DNA of 64,000 nt from Hirundichthys speculiger (Eukaryota > Chordata > Actinopteri > Beloniformes > Exocoetidae). Positions 11,601 through 21,486 of the stretch are shown here, one piece after another (position 1 is the stretch's first letter; the number at the start of each line of letters is the position of its first letter). The DNA is taken from the NCBI GenBank assembly GCA_018398805.1, contig JAGFBZ010000708.1, positions 1,550,001-1,614,000 of the forward strand, given 5' to 3'. A program made the translations under genes and the position numbers. The notes under the pieces are model-generated. The model saw only the letters and a list, made by a program, of their open reading frames with translations. It was not told the DNA's origin and ran no database searches.

Positions 11601-14600
11601 TTTGAAAACCCCCTTTTATTGCAGTGGACTTTTTCAGCAGCTGTTTTATTATTTTCAGTATCTTTATTATTTTTTTTTTATTATTATTATCATTATAACC
11701 TTTATTTAAACTCGGAGATACATTGAGGTAGAGACCTCATTTACAATGCAGCCGAGTGAAACAACAAAAAATATAAATAAGGGCACTTAGACAAAAAATA
11801 AAGCCAAAGAGAAACTTATATAAAAGTGACTACAGGAATTTAAAAAGCACAATAAAATTGCGATAAAAATGAAAAAAAATAAATAAAAATTAGTTAAAAT
11901 GTAGAACACAATGGTCAGGTAAAACAGGAACAGCTAGAAGTAAAATGTGGTACAGTTAAAGATTTAAATTGGCCTAATGACGAAAGCTTTAAATAGTTTA
12001 TCAGGTAAAAAAAACCAAAACAGATCACTAAATATTCATCAGTAATTTAGAAGAGCGTGTTTCTGCTTTATGGGCTGCTGGAGCGGGCGGGTCGACCCCC
12101 CCGCGACCTCCACCAGCACCACCTCCTCTCTCTCTCCCCCCTGTCGACTCGCATCATCTCCTTGTCTCCTTCCCCTGCATGCGGCCTCCCCTCGTCCACT
12201 CCAGTGGTGCTGGACGACAGCAAGAGGCTGGCCAAGCGGAAGCTGATCGAGGAGAACCGGGAGCGCCGGCGGAAGGAGGAGCTGCAGAAGACGATGTGGG
12301 ACCGGCTCGAGCCCACCCAGGAGGAGTGGGACCTGATCCGTTCGGTGACGGAGGCCCACATGGCCACCAACGCCCAGGGCAACCACTGGAAGCAGAAGCG
12401 GAAATTCCTGGTGAGACGTCGCCGCCCTCCTCCTCCTCCTTCTTCTCTCCTCACGACAGCCGCCAGTGCCTTATTCATTCACACCGACAGCCCCCCCACC
12501 CAGCCCCAGCCCCCCTCCCCTCCCCTCCCCTCCACTCCCAGCACCAACACCGCTCCACTGATCCCGATGTTAACGTCCGTGTGTGTTTCTGTATCTCCTT
12601 GTAGAGTGAGGAGAATTAGCTGGCCGGCGGTGAAAAGTGTTCCCGAGCGTCAGCGCTAGTTTAAAACCGAAACATCTGACTCTTGTCTCGCTCTCTTTCC
12701 AAGCTGAAATCCTTTTAACCGCTTTTACCAGCAGGCTTGCTTGTTTTTACTTTTCCTTCTTTTTAACACGCCGCTTCATGTATTTCTGTTTGCGTAGCTT
12801 TTGATTTCACACCTCACCCCTCCTTTTAACAGATTTTGTTTTCTTTCCTGTCCAGTCTAATCACTCTATCCAGGTTGAAAGTCTTGTCAGCTGTGAACTC
12901 TAATTTTGGGTTTCTGTGGCGGGATTTGAAACGATCTCGTCACATGTGTTTCGTATTCATGCTAGATATTTATTAGTCGCGGAATTTGCGAGAATCTGCC
13001 ATTTGCGCATTTTACGAAAAGCACATTTGTGTTGTCATTTGAACCTGAGCATAAATCCCGCCATAGAAATCCGTCTGCAACGTCAGCCTCTGCTTGATTT
13101 CTGTCTGCCTTCTTTCATCTGTCTTCAGTTTTAACATGTTTTCTTTTAGTTGGCTTGACACGGGTTCTTCATTGAAACTTCACGATTCCTGTTGACTATC
13201 CAACAGGTCGAGGAAGCAATGCTTCTTAATGAAATAACATGTAATTTATTCTATACTTCTGACCAGAGTCCAGCGGGGGTGAAGGAAACTAAGGTAAGAC
13301 AAAGACAGAGCTCTATGTTGTATGTTGTTAATATTGTCATGAACATGTTTGCATGCAGTTATTTGAGTGTAAGTTTAATGAAAAGGTGTCAGTCATCAAA
13401 CCAGAGCCAGTTCGGTCCATCATTCCCTGATTTGATTTGAACCGTCTCTACTTTAGACTTTTCCTTGGGATCAGAAATTAACCTAAAGTACCAACTTTGT
13501 AAAGCAGCATAAAGGATCTTGAGTCATTTTAGTCGGTGTGGAGGTTTAAAAGGTTCCAACTTTCTGTCACTGCCACACACACATTTATTAGATCAGTTTA
13601 TTGATTCCTGTAAATACACCTTTTATTCCTACAGTTAGGGTAATTTCCAGTTCCTCCCTTAACCTCTAATCTCAAAAATCCACGCTCTCGTGAAGTGCCA
13701 GTGCTAGTTGAAGGCCTGTATCGCCCTCAATATTGAGATTCTCCGGCACCACCCTTAAAAGTAAGAACTACCCAGAAGGCATTGCGTATTTTCGCCAAGA
13801 CGTCTTCGAAAAGGATGGCGCCAAAAAAAGCTAGCTACAAATGTACATGTATTTTCATAGTTAATAAAGATATAAATGTTACGAAACTATCTTATTGTCT
13901 TCGTTATATATATTTATATTTATCTTATTCTTCTTCTACGTCTTCTCCTACTTCTTCTTCATCGTCATCGTTTTCTTGACAGACTGGATGTAGCTTTGGT
14001 GTAAGGCCGCCCCCCACAGTCAGAAGAGGTAACTGCACTCAAGGGTTGTCGTTTCTAAGTCACAAGATAGCGCTTTTACTTTCGAGGGTTAAGATTGAGG
14101 GCCAAAGACTGAGGGTTAAGGGAGGAATTGGAATTGGCCCTTAGAAATGGGACACCCCTTGAGTGCAGTTACGTCTTCAGACTGAAATGTATCAGAGCCC
14201 GTGTTGTCTCTGTATTCCCTGAAATGACACAGGGATAACATTGAAAAGAGCGCCGTATATTCTCCAAATAGTACAGTGATCCCTTATTTTTCGCAGTTAA
14301 TGGGGACCACCCCCCCCCACCTAAATAATGTGTTTAAAATATGTTTTAAAAACCTTAAACAGCATCAACTGTGATGTCTCCGCTATTTATAAAAAATTTT
14401 TTATTATATTATATATTTCTGAAAAATCAGGGAATAACTAAAACTGCAGAACTTAAAGCGCAAATTGGCAAGGGATCACTGTATTAGCAAATAACACAAT
14501 AGAGGATACATTATTCAGTCCTCCGTTTCGCAACACAACAAGGTTTACAAGTAACGTGAAGCCAACCAGGACCGCCGGTCCAGCAGCAAACATCTTAAAT

Positions 14601-17600
14601 TTAAAAAAATAAATGTTACACAACAACGATGTTAATCCATGAGAAAAAGTCTCAAACAAAGACAATAAGACCATTTTGTAACATTTATATCTTTAAGAAC
14701 TACTAACATTTGTAGCTAGCTTTTTTTTTCACCATCCTTTCGAAGATGTCGACTAAATTACGCAATGCCTTCTGGGTAGCCCTTACTTCCAAGGGTGGTG
14801 CCGGAGAATCTCAATTTTGAGGGCGATACAGCCCTCTAAACTGATCCCTCAACTTGACGTTCTAAGAATCGGGACAGCACTGGCACTTAGCGGGAGCGCG
14901 CATTTTTGAGATTGAGGATTGAGATTGAGGGTTAAGGGAGGAATTGGAATTCACCCTGCATCTCGTTTAGAGTCTTGCTCATCTTTGTTAGTGTTAATGA
15001 CATACAAGTTCAGACTTCCAGAAAATCAACTCTACTGATAATGTTTTTAAATGTCTGGAGGGGGGTGTTGAAGCCCCCCGGGCGTGACTCAAACCCCCAT
15101 GATTGTTAGTTGCAGTGATGCCGACAAGCGTCGCCTCTAAACTTCTTTAATCAGATGTTTTTCTATTGAAATTCAGCAGCTGATTTTCGACAGTAACAAT
15201 TATCTTTTTGTCCCTCTTCACCCCACCAGGCCGAGGATTTGGGTCAAGCATCCATGACCAATGCACCTGAAGGAAATAAAGTGGATATTGAAGCCTTCAG
15301 TCAGTTTACAAAAATTATCACCCCTGCCATCACCAGAGTGGTGGACTTTGCCAAAAAACTGCCAATGTTTTGTGAGGTGAGTTGAGCAGCCGGGGGGGGG
15401 GGGGGTTCCTGCCGTCTGGTTCAGCTGCAGGTAACGAGAGACGGGCATCTGTTTGAGTGACAACTCAAACCTCAAATTTACTGGGAAATAAAAAAATAAT
15501 AAGACGAGGAAATGAACCAGATATCAGGAAAAGCTAACAAACTCATTTGATGTTCCTCTGAAATTAGGGCTGGGCAACGAATTAAAATTTTTAATCGCGA
15601 TTAATTGCATGATTTACCCTGATTAATCACAATTAATTGCATTGTATACGCAAAATCAAATAATGAATTTAAAAGTAGTGTAAAGGTCACTTTTATTTAA
15701 ATGTTCTGCTGCCATATGAACTAAAGTGTCATATCATTTGTTGCTCAAACACTTTTAACATCAGCACTTATCAGTAACACATATTTAGTGTAAATCTCAT
15801 CTTAAAAAATGTAAAATAAAATAAATCTTATTGCCACTGCCAGGGCATTAATGTCATCCTGTTTTTAAGAAGAAAAAAAAAAGTCTACAAACAAAATCCA
15901 ACAAAATGATTGTGGCTCAGCACAATCAGAACATTAAAACAGGTAATTTCTGAGGTAACAGCAGAAACTTTTAACGGGGAGTTCAACTTGTCAGTTGTTA
16001 CAAATAACCTTGTTTCTGTTGAATCCTCCGTCTGGGAGAACTTTAAAATGAAAATGTCCATGTTAAAGTTCAGTAACTTTATCAATCCGTGTATCATTCA
16101 TTCTTTCCATTTTCAATTGTCAATCAAAAATTTGAAAAAATTAAAAAGTGACATTTTATTACGTTTTTCGTTTTTTTAATCGAACACAAAAAAAATGAAA
16201 AAAAAATGCCTGTTTTTTTAATATTTTAATTTTAGACTTGGATCAAAAATATGAAATAAAAAAAGGGGCCACAAACCTGAATTTGTTTTATAATGGAGGA
16301 CTAGACTTTCTTCTGTCGTTACACATCTGTGCCACTAGATGGAGCCGCACTGCAGTAACCAGCTAGAGAACAGCAGGACAGTGAACACATGGAGCAGATC
16401 TGATGGAACATGGAGGAATGACACGAAAGTTTTGTTCCAGTCTAGAATATTTTTTCCAGACAGAATTGTTAATATTGCTACCTGAGTTGCTACCTGAACT
16501 GTAAAAGTACATGGATTTTTACCGTTCTCCATGTCCGTTTTAGCTTTTCCATATGTTTACCTGCCGATTATCTTCCGGTTCCGCAGCAGCCAGAAACAGA
16601 CTTTTCAAAACAAAAGCATGTGAGCAACATGCGTTAAAAAATAAATACATAAATAAAATAAAGTAAATGTCGGCGTTAATAAATTAATGCGTTAACGCGA
16701 TAATAACTCGTTAACTTGCCCAGCCCTATCTGAAATATGTGCAAAAAGCAAGACAAAAGATTTTTAGTGACTCATTTTAAGACATTTCAACGTGTTAATG
16801 TTAATGCTTGCTAGGAGATTTAGATCTACGATCTCATTTTTAAATGATTTAAAAAAGTATTTAAAAAAATTGGGATTTTTCCTTTTAACTTTGAATAATC
16901 TCATCTCTGATTATGATGTTTAAAGTCCTTTATTGCTGTCTAAATCTACATTTTCCACTGTTATGAGTGGATTTTAACGTAAACAGCTAACATCTGCTCG
17001 GACGCTTCCCTCTGTCATCCAGCTGCCTTGTGAAGACCAGATCATCCTGCTGAAAGGCTGCTGCATGGAGATCATGTCACTGCGGGCGGCCGTCCGCTAC
17101 GATCAGGAGAGCGAGACCCTCACGCTCAACGGCGAAATGGCGGTCACGCGCGATCAGCTGAAAAACGGCGGCCTGGGCGTGGTCTCGGACGCCATCTTTG
17201 ACCTGGGCGTGTCCCTGTCCTCCTTTGACTTGGATGACTCTGAGGTGGCTCTGCTGCAGGCCGTCATCCTGCTGTCGTCTGGTAAGACTGTCGTCCATCC
17301 CGTCACTTCCTGCCTCTTCTTATTTAACAGATAATCTTTACATCACTGGCTCCTGCACACGCTGGAGAGCTTTTCCATGTTTCCTCCAGCCGGCAGATGA
17401 CTTTACACAAATTAAGCAGCGTGCGTTCGTTGAGCACGAGGCTCCTTCTGTCTCAAACGCAGCTTTCTTCTGCAGCGCTGCTTTGTTCTGGCCTGCACAG
17501 ATTGTCTGAATGCTTGGTTTTGACATTAAATCCATATCAAACTGCAGTTCAATCAATTAATCACCATAACCATTGTGAGGAGCTTTGTCCAGCTAGCTTG

Positions 17601-20092
17601 GCCCACGTCTCTGCCTCCCACACTGCAACTCACCGAGGATCAATACTGCTGCGCTGTGGCGTACGCGCTTACGTGACGCGGCATCTGTCCCGTCCTCCTT
17701 TTACTCTCGACTCCACGTCACCGTCTTTTTAATCTGATTATCTCTGTGACATTTATCCTGCACAAACTTCATAAACAAACAGAAAAAAAATGCATGAAGG
17801 ATAAAAATACGAGGCAAACAATCTGTTTAGTTTAAAAGAATGTGTAATTGTTGCAAGTCAATTGCAGTTTCAAAAGGTTATATGATGTGATGCGAATTTG
17901 ATAATATCACAATAGAAGCGCTGTGTTTAAATCTGGTGATTTCAGGACATTATCCGTTAACTCAATAAAAATAACCCCCCTTAGCTCTCAGTGTTCGTGT
18001 GCTTTAAGGCCTCAGGCAGCAGAGGGCCAGTAAATGTGGCCATAAAAGTATAAAAATGTAAAAATAAATCAGCCAAGCCGGGCGAAAGAATTAAATAAAA
18101 CCAGTCCCCAATAGGCCCAGTTTATGTAGAAATAAAAGCACAAAAAACCCATTGTGAACGTTAAATGCATTTTACAGAATAAACTCCTGGTTCGGTTCAC
18201 TTCCTGTCCACTGGCCGACACTGAATCTGTGAACCTGGTTTGAAATTGACCAGTAGGGGTGAGTATAAGCAAGGACTTCACAGTACGATATGTATCATGA
18301 TACTTGGGTCACTATACGATATTATCGCGATACCACGATATATTGTGATATTCTACCCAGTTAATATCAAAATTAAAAGTAGAGATGAAAAATCAAGTTG
18401 CTGTATATGTTCATCAGATGATATTGATCATTCAGAGGACAAATTGAGTCAAAACTATTTGCTTCAAAACAACCTAGTTATTGTTTATTATTAGTGTTTT
18501 TGCACATTTAATAAATAAATAAAATAAAATAAATAGAATTAAATGTTCCTAAAAAATCGATATTAGGAGCTGAAAAATCGATATTATATTGGGCGGCCGA
18601 AAATCGCCATATATTGCCAAATTCTAGAGCTAAGTATGCTAAATTTAGCCAAACAATCGCTTCCACCTCTGAAACCAAGGTAATGGATACTCTCAGTGAT
18701 CACCTGTGCGAGAGCAGGTTTACAACCACAAACCCTGAGTTTAATATAATAATGAGTTAAATATTTGACACTAGAATAAATAATAAATACAGAAATGATT
18801 ATTTAAAAAGGTGTAGTTTCATCTATATTGATTTATATTGCATTTTGTTACATTCATGCTGTCAATCTGGCCCTTCGACGGCCAACCATGATGCTGATGT
18901 GGCCCTCAGTGGAAATGAGTCTGACACCCCTGCTCTGAATTGAGCGATCTGGTGAACCACGGTGGCTCAACAGCCACCACGTACCACATCAACAGTTCAG
19001 AGCAGCTCGCTGAAGTCTGAATGTTCATAGTGATGTTCTACTAAAGCTCTGGAGCCCACTCTGGAGTTGTGATGGTAATAGTGGTAACAGTTTCCTTGGT
19101 ACTTTGGGTAACTTACATGTGAGTGTATATGGTTATGGACACATTTATTCTTTACACCCCCCCCCCAACAACCCCCCTCTACTGTCAACACAATCAATCA
19201 ATAATGTTTACATCAATTCTCCACATACAGGTCTATAGCTTGGTAGAAGGTGTTCATCCAGTTTTCTTGTTAGTAGATTTCTGCTTCTTACATATTATCC
19301 TCTGAGTTTGTTCGCTGTCACAACACAATCCACTACACAACACCCCTCACACTACACAACCCAGCACACACCACACCCTCACTGTCCTGTCTCTTTAACT
19401 GTCTTGTCTTTAAATGTTTCACTGCTGGTGTTTTTCTAGTCCTCTCTGACAAAATCAGGATTTAAGATGTTAATAAAGACATTAGAATTTACAGCCAGAG
19501 AGGACTGATGAAGGACACATTCACCCTTCACACCCCCACAAAAAAAAAGTCTGCTATAAGAGTAAATTGCATAAACATACTAGATGGTTTTGCTAGGCAA
19601 TGGCACTAACCATGAATAAAAATACAGACACAAGGAAAAAAAAAAAAGCTCTGGAGCCCAATAATGGCATTCAGGCCGGCTGGTTTTCAGGCGCATAAAT
19701 CAAACGGCGACATGAAATCATACGAACCTGTAGACTTCCTGTTAATTTGCAGGCGCGGTGGTCATGAATAAATGCACAGGAAGGAGTCGGCAGGTCTCCT
19801 GTGGTCGCGCCACGCTCCCCGTAACGCTGTGGATGTCCTTCTCTGCACAGATCGTCCGGGCCTGAGTAGCGTGGAGCGAATTGAGCAGTGCCAGGAGGAG
19901 TTCCTGCTGGCCTTCGAACATTACATCAACTACCGCAAACACAAAGTGGCACATTTCTGGCCCAAGCTGCTAATGAAGGTGACGGACCTGCGGATGATCG
20001 GCGCCTGCCACGCCAGCCGCTTCCTCCACATGAAAGTGGAGTGTCCCACGGAGCTCTTCCCTCCGCTCTTCCTGGAGGTCTTCGAAGACTGA
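8349..20092 (+). CDS. thrb: Thyroid hormone receptor beta, TRbeta2-type transcript (8 coding exons)
   Basis: Ligand-dependent nuclear receptor: binds T3 and, usually as a heterodimer with RXR, regulates genes through thyroid response elements. Joined exons: 8349-8687, 10731-10831, 10914-11061, 12205-12410, 13267-13293, 15230-15376, 17023-17281, 19851-20092. All introns are GT..AG. The five long shared exons are 101, 148, 206, 147 and 259 bases, the standard sizes for this family, and all junction phases fit. The order is A/B domain, two zinc fingers with the CEGCKGFFRR P-box, hinge, then LBD ending in PLFLEVFED, the AF-2 helix. Beta identity rests on DKDELCVVC, on Asn in LTLNGEM (Ser in TRalpha), on ending at EVFED, and on the adjacent nr1d2. 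About 489 residues would be expected, but exon 1 carries an apparent one-base loss that breaks the frame. TRbeta1 5' exons were not found in the window. Confidence 0.96.
8688..9475. other. thrb: thrb intron 1, first part: no further feature
   Basis: Intron sequence with donor GTACGA at 8688. A second isoform exon was looked for (one ending so as to supply a G before GGTACATACC) and none was found. Confidence 0.5.
9468..10625. mobile_element. Two adjacent family B hAT-like MITEs (B1, B2) in thrb intron 1
   Basis: B1 (9476-9840) and B2 (9875-10617) lie in the same orientation, reversed relative to the TAGGGGTGAGTATTGGC consensus, separated by 34 bases. The outer flanks are TACAATAT (9468-9475) and CACAATAT (10618-10625), a 7 of 8 match. 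The inner flanks do not match each other. B2 is inflated by a LINE tail and a second retroposon-like scrap (about 10345-10535). Confidence 0.75.
10150..10325 (+). mobile_element. LINE 3' tail nested in family B copy B2
   Basis: The same 3' tail as at 3835-4116, with CTGTAAAGCGCCTAGAGACA and TGTAACAGACGCTATATAAA, ending in about four TTGAA units. It interrupts B2, so the LINE insertion is younger than the MITE. Confidence 0.7.
10731..10831 (+). CDS. thrb: thrb exon 2: first zinc finger
   Basis: 101 bases after TTCTCTCCAG. It encodes [20 protein letters not shown] and continues through CITCEGCK, supplying the four zinc-binding cysteines of finger 1 and the start of the P-box. It splices in phase 1 to exon 1 and phase 0 to exon 3 (donor GTAACA). 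This is the common exon onto which all TRbeta isoforms splice. Confidence 0.97.
10914..11061 (+). CDS. thrb: thrb exon 3: second zinc finger
   Basis: 148 bases after an 82-base intron. It encodes [20 protein letters not shown] and on through [14 protein letters not shown], with the D-box CKYEGKC and the last zinc cysteines. The donor is GTGAGT at 11062, leaving one base of a Leu codon. The only residues differing from human TRbeta in this finger are conservative. Confidence 0.97.
11187..11626. mobile_element. CACTG-ended (EnSpm/CACTA-like) non-autonomous element in thrb intron 3
   Basis: Ends CACTGCAAAT and ATTGCAGTG enclose many short subterminal motifs of the TCTTAC / AAGATAAG type. This is the usual layout of fish CACTA (EnSpm) derivatives. 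No transposase frame and no clear 2-3-bp target duplication. Confidence 0.6.
11690..12005. repeat. Retroposon-like fragment in thrb intron 3
   Basis: The start, TTTATTTAAACTCGGAGATA with ATTGAGGTAGAGACCTCATT, resembles the widespread fish 'cattgagatc..tctcattt' repeat also seen at 10366-10420. The rest is AT-rich. Class unknown. Confidence 0.4.
12205..12410 (+). CDS. thrb: thrb exon 4: hinge and start of ligand-binding domain
   Basis: 206 bases after a CT-rich tract ending CCACTCCAG. It encodes [20 protein letters not shown], the basic C-terminal extension and nuclear-localisation region, and runs to [10 protein letters not shown]. The donor is GTGAGA at 12411, phase 0. Residues around [15 protein letters not shown] differ from mammals, as expected in the variable hinge. 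Confidence 0.96.
13267..13293 (+). CDS. thrb: thrb exon 5: 27-base mini-exon adding nine residues
   Basis: Between TTCTGACCAG and GTAAGA lie exactly 27 bases encoding SPAGVKETK, phase 0 at both ends, so inclusion or skipping keeps the frame. Teleosts are known to make a long TRbeta1 form with a nine-residue insert at the start of the ligand-binding domain. In tilapia that form has been linked to response to 3,5-T2. The acceptor has a poor pyrimidine tract, consistent with alternative use. Whether this copy is spliced in cannot be seen from DNA alone. Confidence 0.85.
13635..14135 (+). mobile_element. Family F element copy F1 in thrb intron 5
   Basis: It begins TTTCCAGTTCCTCCCTTAAC and ends near GGGAGGAATTGGAATTGGCC. 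It shares its body with 26733-27437, where both ends are intact. A TC-rich tract (13925-13975) replaces part of the centre. No open frame of note. Confidence 0.65.
14136..14960 (-). mobile_element. Family F element copy F2, inverted relative to F1
   Basis: The same family as F1 in the opposite direction, ending in GGAGGAATTGGAATTCACCC at about 14938-14957. F1 and F2 share a joined end around 14120-14150. Their homologous arms (about 13640-13900 and 14670-14950) can pair in the pre-mRNA. A family C element is nested inside. Confidence 0.65.
14272..14483. mobile_element. Family C Tc1/mariner-like MITE nested in F2
   Basis: Ends CAGTGATCCCTT (14274) and AAGGGATCACTG (14481) are flanked by TA on both sides (14272-14273 and 14482-14483). 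It interrupts the F2 sequence corresponding to TTTGCTAATATTATTTGGAG in copy F3, which confirms the insertion. Confidence 0.8.
15230..15376 (+). CDS. thrb: thrb exon 6: LBD helices 1-3 region
   Basis: 147 bases after CACCCCACCAG. It encodes [20 protein letters not shown] and then [20 protein letters not shown] to MFCE. The donor is GTGAGT at 15377, phase 0. It contains the helix 3 segment that lines the hormone pocket and helps form the coactivator groove. Confidence 0.97.
15557..16736 (+). mobile_element. Family D hAT-like element, intact copy (D2) in thrb intron 6
   Basis: Element 15565-16728 has ends TAGGGCTGGGCAA and TTGCCCAGCCCTA and identical flanking octamers TCTGAAAT (15557-15564 and 16729-16736). 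At 1164 bases it has no transposase. Short frames of 70-89 codons on both strands recur in copies D3 and D4 only because the copies are alike. Confidence 0.9.
17023..17281 (+). CDS. thrb: thrb exon 7: LBD core, helices 4-9 region
   Basis: 259 bases after TCTGTCATCCAG. It encodes [40 protein letters not shown] and on to [13 protein letters not shown], with donor GTAAGA at 17282. The pocket arginines (R in LRAAVRYD) and the beta-specific Asn of LTLNGEM are present. Relative to human TRbeta there is Gln for Pro at the 323 position, Asp for Gly at 339 and Asp for Asn at 364. Confidence 0.97.
17282..18245. other. thrb: thrb intron 7, first part: no feature recognised
   Basis: About 960 bases of intron with no named repeat or exon-like frame. 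Confidence 0.5.
18246..18622 (+). mobile_element. Family B hAT-like MITE B3, right end replaced
   Basis: It starts at TAGGGGTGAGTAT (18254) after the octamer TTGACCAG (18246-18253) and runs through the conserved B body to TATATTGCCAAATT. The last 20 or so bases are missing and are replaced by a hAT fragment. The matching right-hand TTGACCAG is found 3.2 kb away at 21866-21873. Confidence 0.8.
18623..18935 (+). mobile_element. hAT fragment (family G), right half only
   Basis: It shares AAGTATGCTAAATTTAGCC and the GTGGCCCTCAGTGGAAATGA / ACACCCCTG end with the longer copy at 55655-56380. The left half is absent at the junction with B3. Confidence 0.65.
18936..19850. other. thrb: End of thrb intron 7: no feature recognised
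   Basis: Low-complexity C- and CA-rich patches occur around 19157-19175 and 19320-19385. The acceptor tract at 19836-19850 reads CCTTCTCTGCACAG. Confidence 0.5.
19851..20092 (+). CDS. thrb: thrb exon 8: LBD C-terminus with AF-2 helix and stop
   Basis: It starts AT CGT CCG, completing the Asp codon, and encodes [20 protein letters not shown], then [20 protein letters not shown] and [15 protein letters not shown] followed by TGA. The hormone-contacting His of ACHASRF and the helix 12 coactivator motif LFLEVF are intact. The protein stops right after EVFED, as TRbeta does, while TRalpha1 has two or three more residues. Confidence 0.98.
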
Positions 20093-20114
20093 CCAATGGA
20101 TTTCTGTGTGAGTG

Positions 20115-20158
<44 letters not shown>

Positions 20159-20590
20159 TGTGCGTCTCGAAGCCTGGGCACCCTGAAGATGTCGGGGGTG
20201 CGCCCGGCGAACGGCCCGTCTCAATGAACTTCAGCACTACTGAGTGTCTCTTCATTCCACAGTTTAGGAGTAGCTCTCCAGTCCAGTTTGAGTGGAAACC
20301 ATTCCTTACATTGCGGGTACATGTGAATAGCCTCTTGTTTTGTTCTGTTGTTGTTTTTTGTTTATATAACCTCTCACCTCGACTTTTTTTTTTTTTTTTT
20401 GCGTTAGATCTTTTAGTTGTTGTTGTTTTTTTTTGATGATTGTACAGTTGTCATTATGGTGATCTTACCAACACATGTTCATTTGTTAGAAACCATGAAA
20501 ATGTTGTACTTTCTTTCCTTCATGTCTAAAAAAAAGAAGAAAAAAGCTCAGCGGCTGCTCACCTGAAAAATACAGCGTTGTCAAAAGTTC
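20093..20590 (+). other. thrb: thrb 3' untranslated region (start) with TGCG microsatellite
   Basis: Immediately after the stop is a TGCG tandem run (about 20113-20164), later a T run (20382-20400). No AATAAA was found in the following kilobase, so the polyadenylation site and UTR length are unknown. The TGCG run creates a spurious Thr-His-Ala-Arg repeat frame on the - strand. Confidence 0.6.
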
Positions 20591-20863
20591 AGCTAGCCTC
20601 TCCCCACCTGCTCCACGTACCGGATCAACACGCCGGTTGATTTATTAACTGTTTTCCATCTGGTGAGCGAACCGTCGGCGTCACACACGACAGCAGCGCT
20701 CGCTCCAGCAGACGACAGCTTGGAGGCTGCTGGAAGTCTCTGGCCGACTGTGACACTGCACCATGCTGCGTTCAATAGCTCTCGGAAAAATCTGAATTTT
20801 GCACCCAGCCCATAAACAGATTTAAAAAAAGTTTTGAGAGGCTTTCAACAGCCTAATCCTGTG

Positions 20864-20893
20864 CACGTGACATTGCACGTGACATTGCACGTG
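20864..20893. promoter_or_regulatory. Three tandem CACGTG E-boxes, 12-bp period
   Basis: CACGTG occurs at 20864-20869, 20876-20881 and 20888-20893 within the tandem unit GCACGTGACATT. CACGTG is the core bound by CLOCK:BMAL1, USF, MYC and TFE factors. It lies about 770 bases past the thrb stop, in the space shared with the clock gene nr1d2. Function is inferred. Confidence 0.4.
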
Positions 20894-21486
20894 ACGTTGC
20901 AGCATGACTGCGCAACATCGTGGGCCAGTTGTACAGTCACCGGCTTTGAGGAGGGTCAGGGGTCAACGCAGAGTTAAACCCTTGTGTTGCTGTAAGAAAG
21001 TAAGACGACCTTTTAAACCTTGTGTCGTTGCCACCTGTGGCTCGACCTGCAGCCGAAGGTCTGCTCGGTTTCAGCTGTTTCCTCAAAGAAATGTCACATC
21101 AACCACCTTAAACGTGAAATAAGAAGTTTGTCGGTGTTTGTCCTCAGTTTTGGTCCACTGAGTCAGAAAGTGAAAATGGAATAACTGCTGACTCCAGGCG
21201 AAAGGCCAAATCTGGAACCGTTAAGCCGAAGTCCCACAGAAACCCGAACGAGCCGTGGTCTGAATGTGGAGTGGCTTTGCTCCGTCCTCAGCGTGAAACC
21301 CCCCCCCACCAGGTCCCACAGGTAGTAATTCAGAGCAGAGCTGGCAAGCACGCCCACTCAGCTGGATTCATGGGAGATTACGGGTTTACCCGCAGGTTTG
21401 GAGACTGCAGGACTGCTGCTGGAGTCGCCTGCTTAAAGACTAGAATTATACATTTAAAATGGCTTAGTGCTGTCAAGTTAAATATA

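Noticed and set aside
12057..12659. Pro/Ser-rich frames of 100-200 codons overlapping thrb exon 4
   Set aside because: They read the CT-rich intron flanks and the exon in wrong frames; the 206-base exon inside is the real feature.
15885..16179. 70-89 codon frames repeated at 15.9, 31.9 and 44.8 kb
   Set aside because: They are shared body of family D non-autonomous elements, open on both strands in near-identical copies; no known domain.
18240..18494. Recurring small frame with Cys-x-Ile-Cys in several places (18.4, 21.6, 31.3 kb and others)
   Set aside because: It is the same frame in each family B MITE copy; it stays open only because copies are similar, and there is no start or regulatory context.
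8349..20092. thra/nr1d1 as the identity of the gene pair
   Set aside because: The ligand-pocket Asn in LTLNGEM, the DKDELCVVC finger, the ending at EVFED, the TRbeta2-type first exon and the Rev-erb beta-like hinge all point to thrb/nr1d2.
19888..20436. 182-codon + frame and Thr-His-Ala-Arg repeats on the - strand
   Set aside because: They are off-frame shadows of thrb exon 8 and of the TGCG microsatellite.
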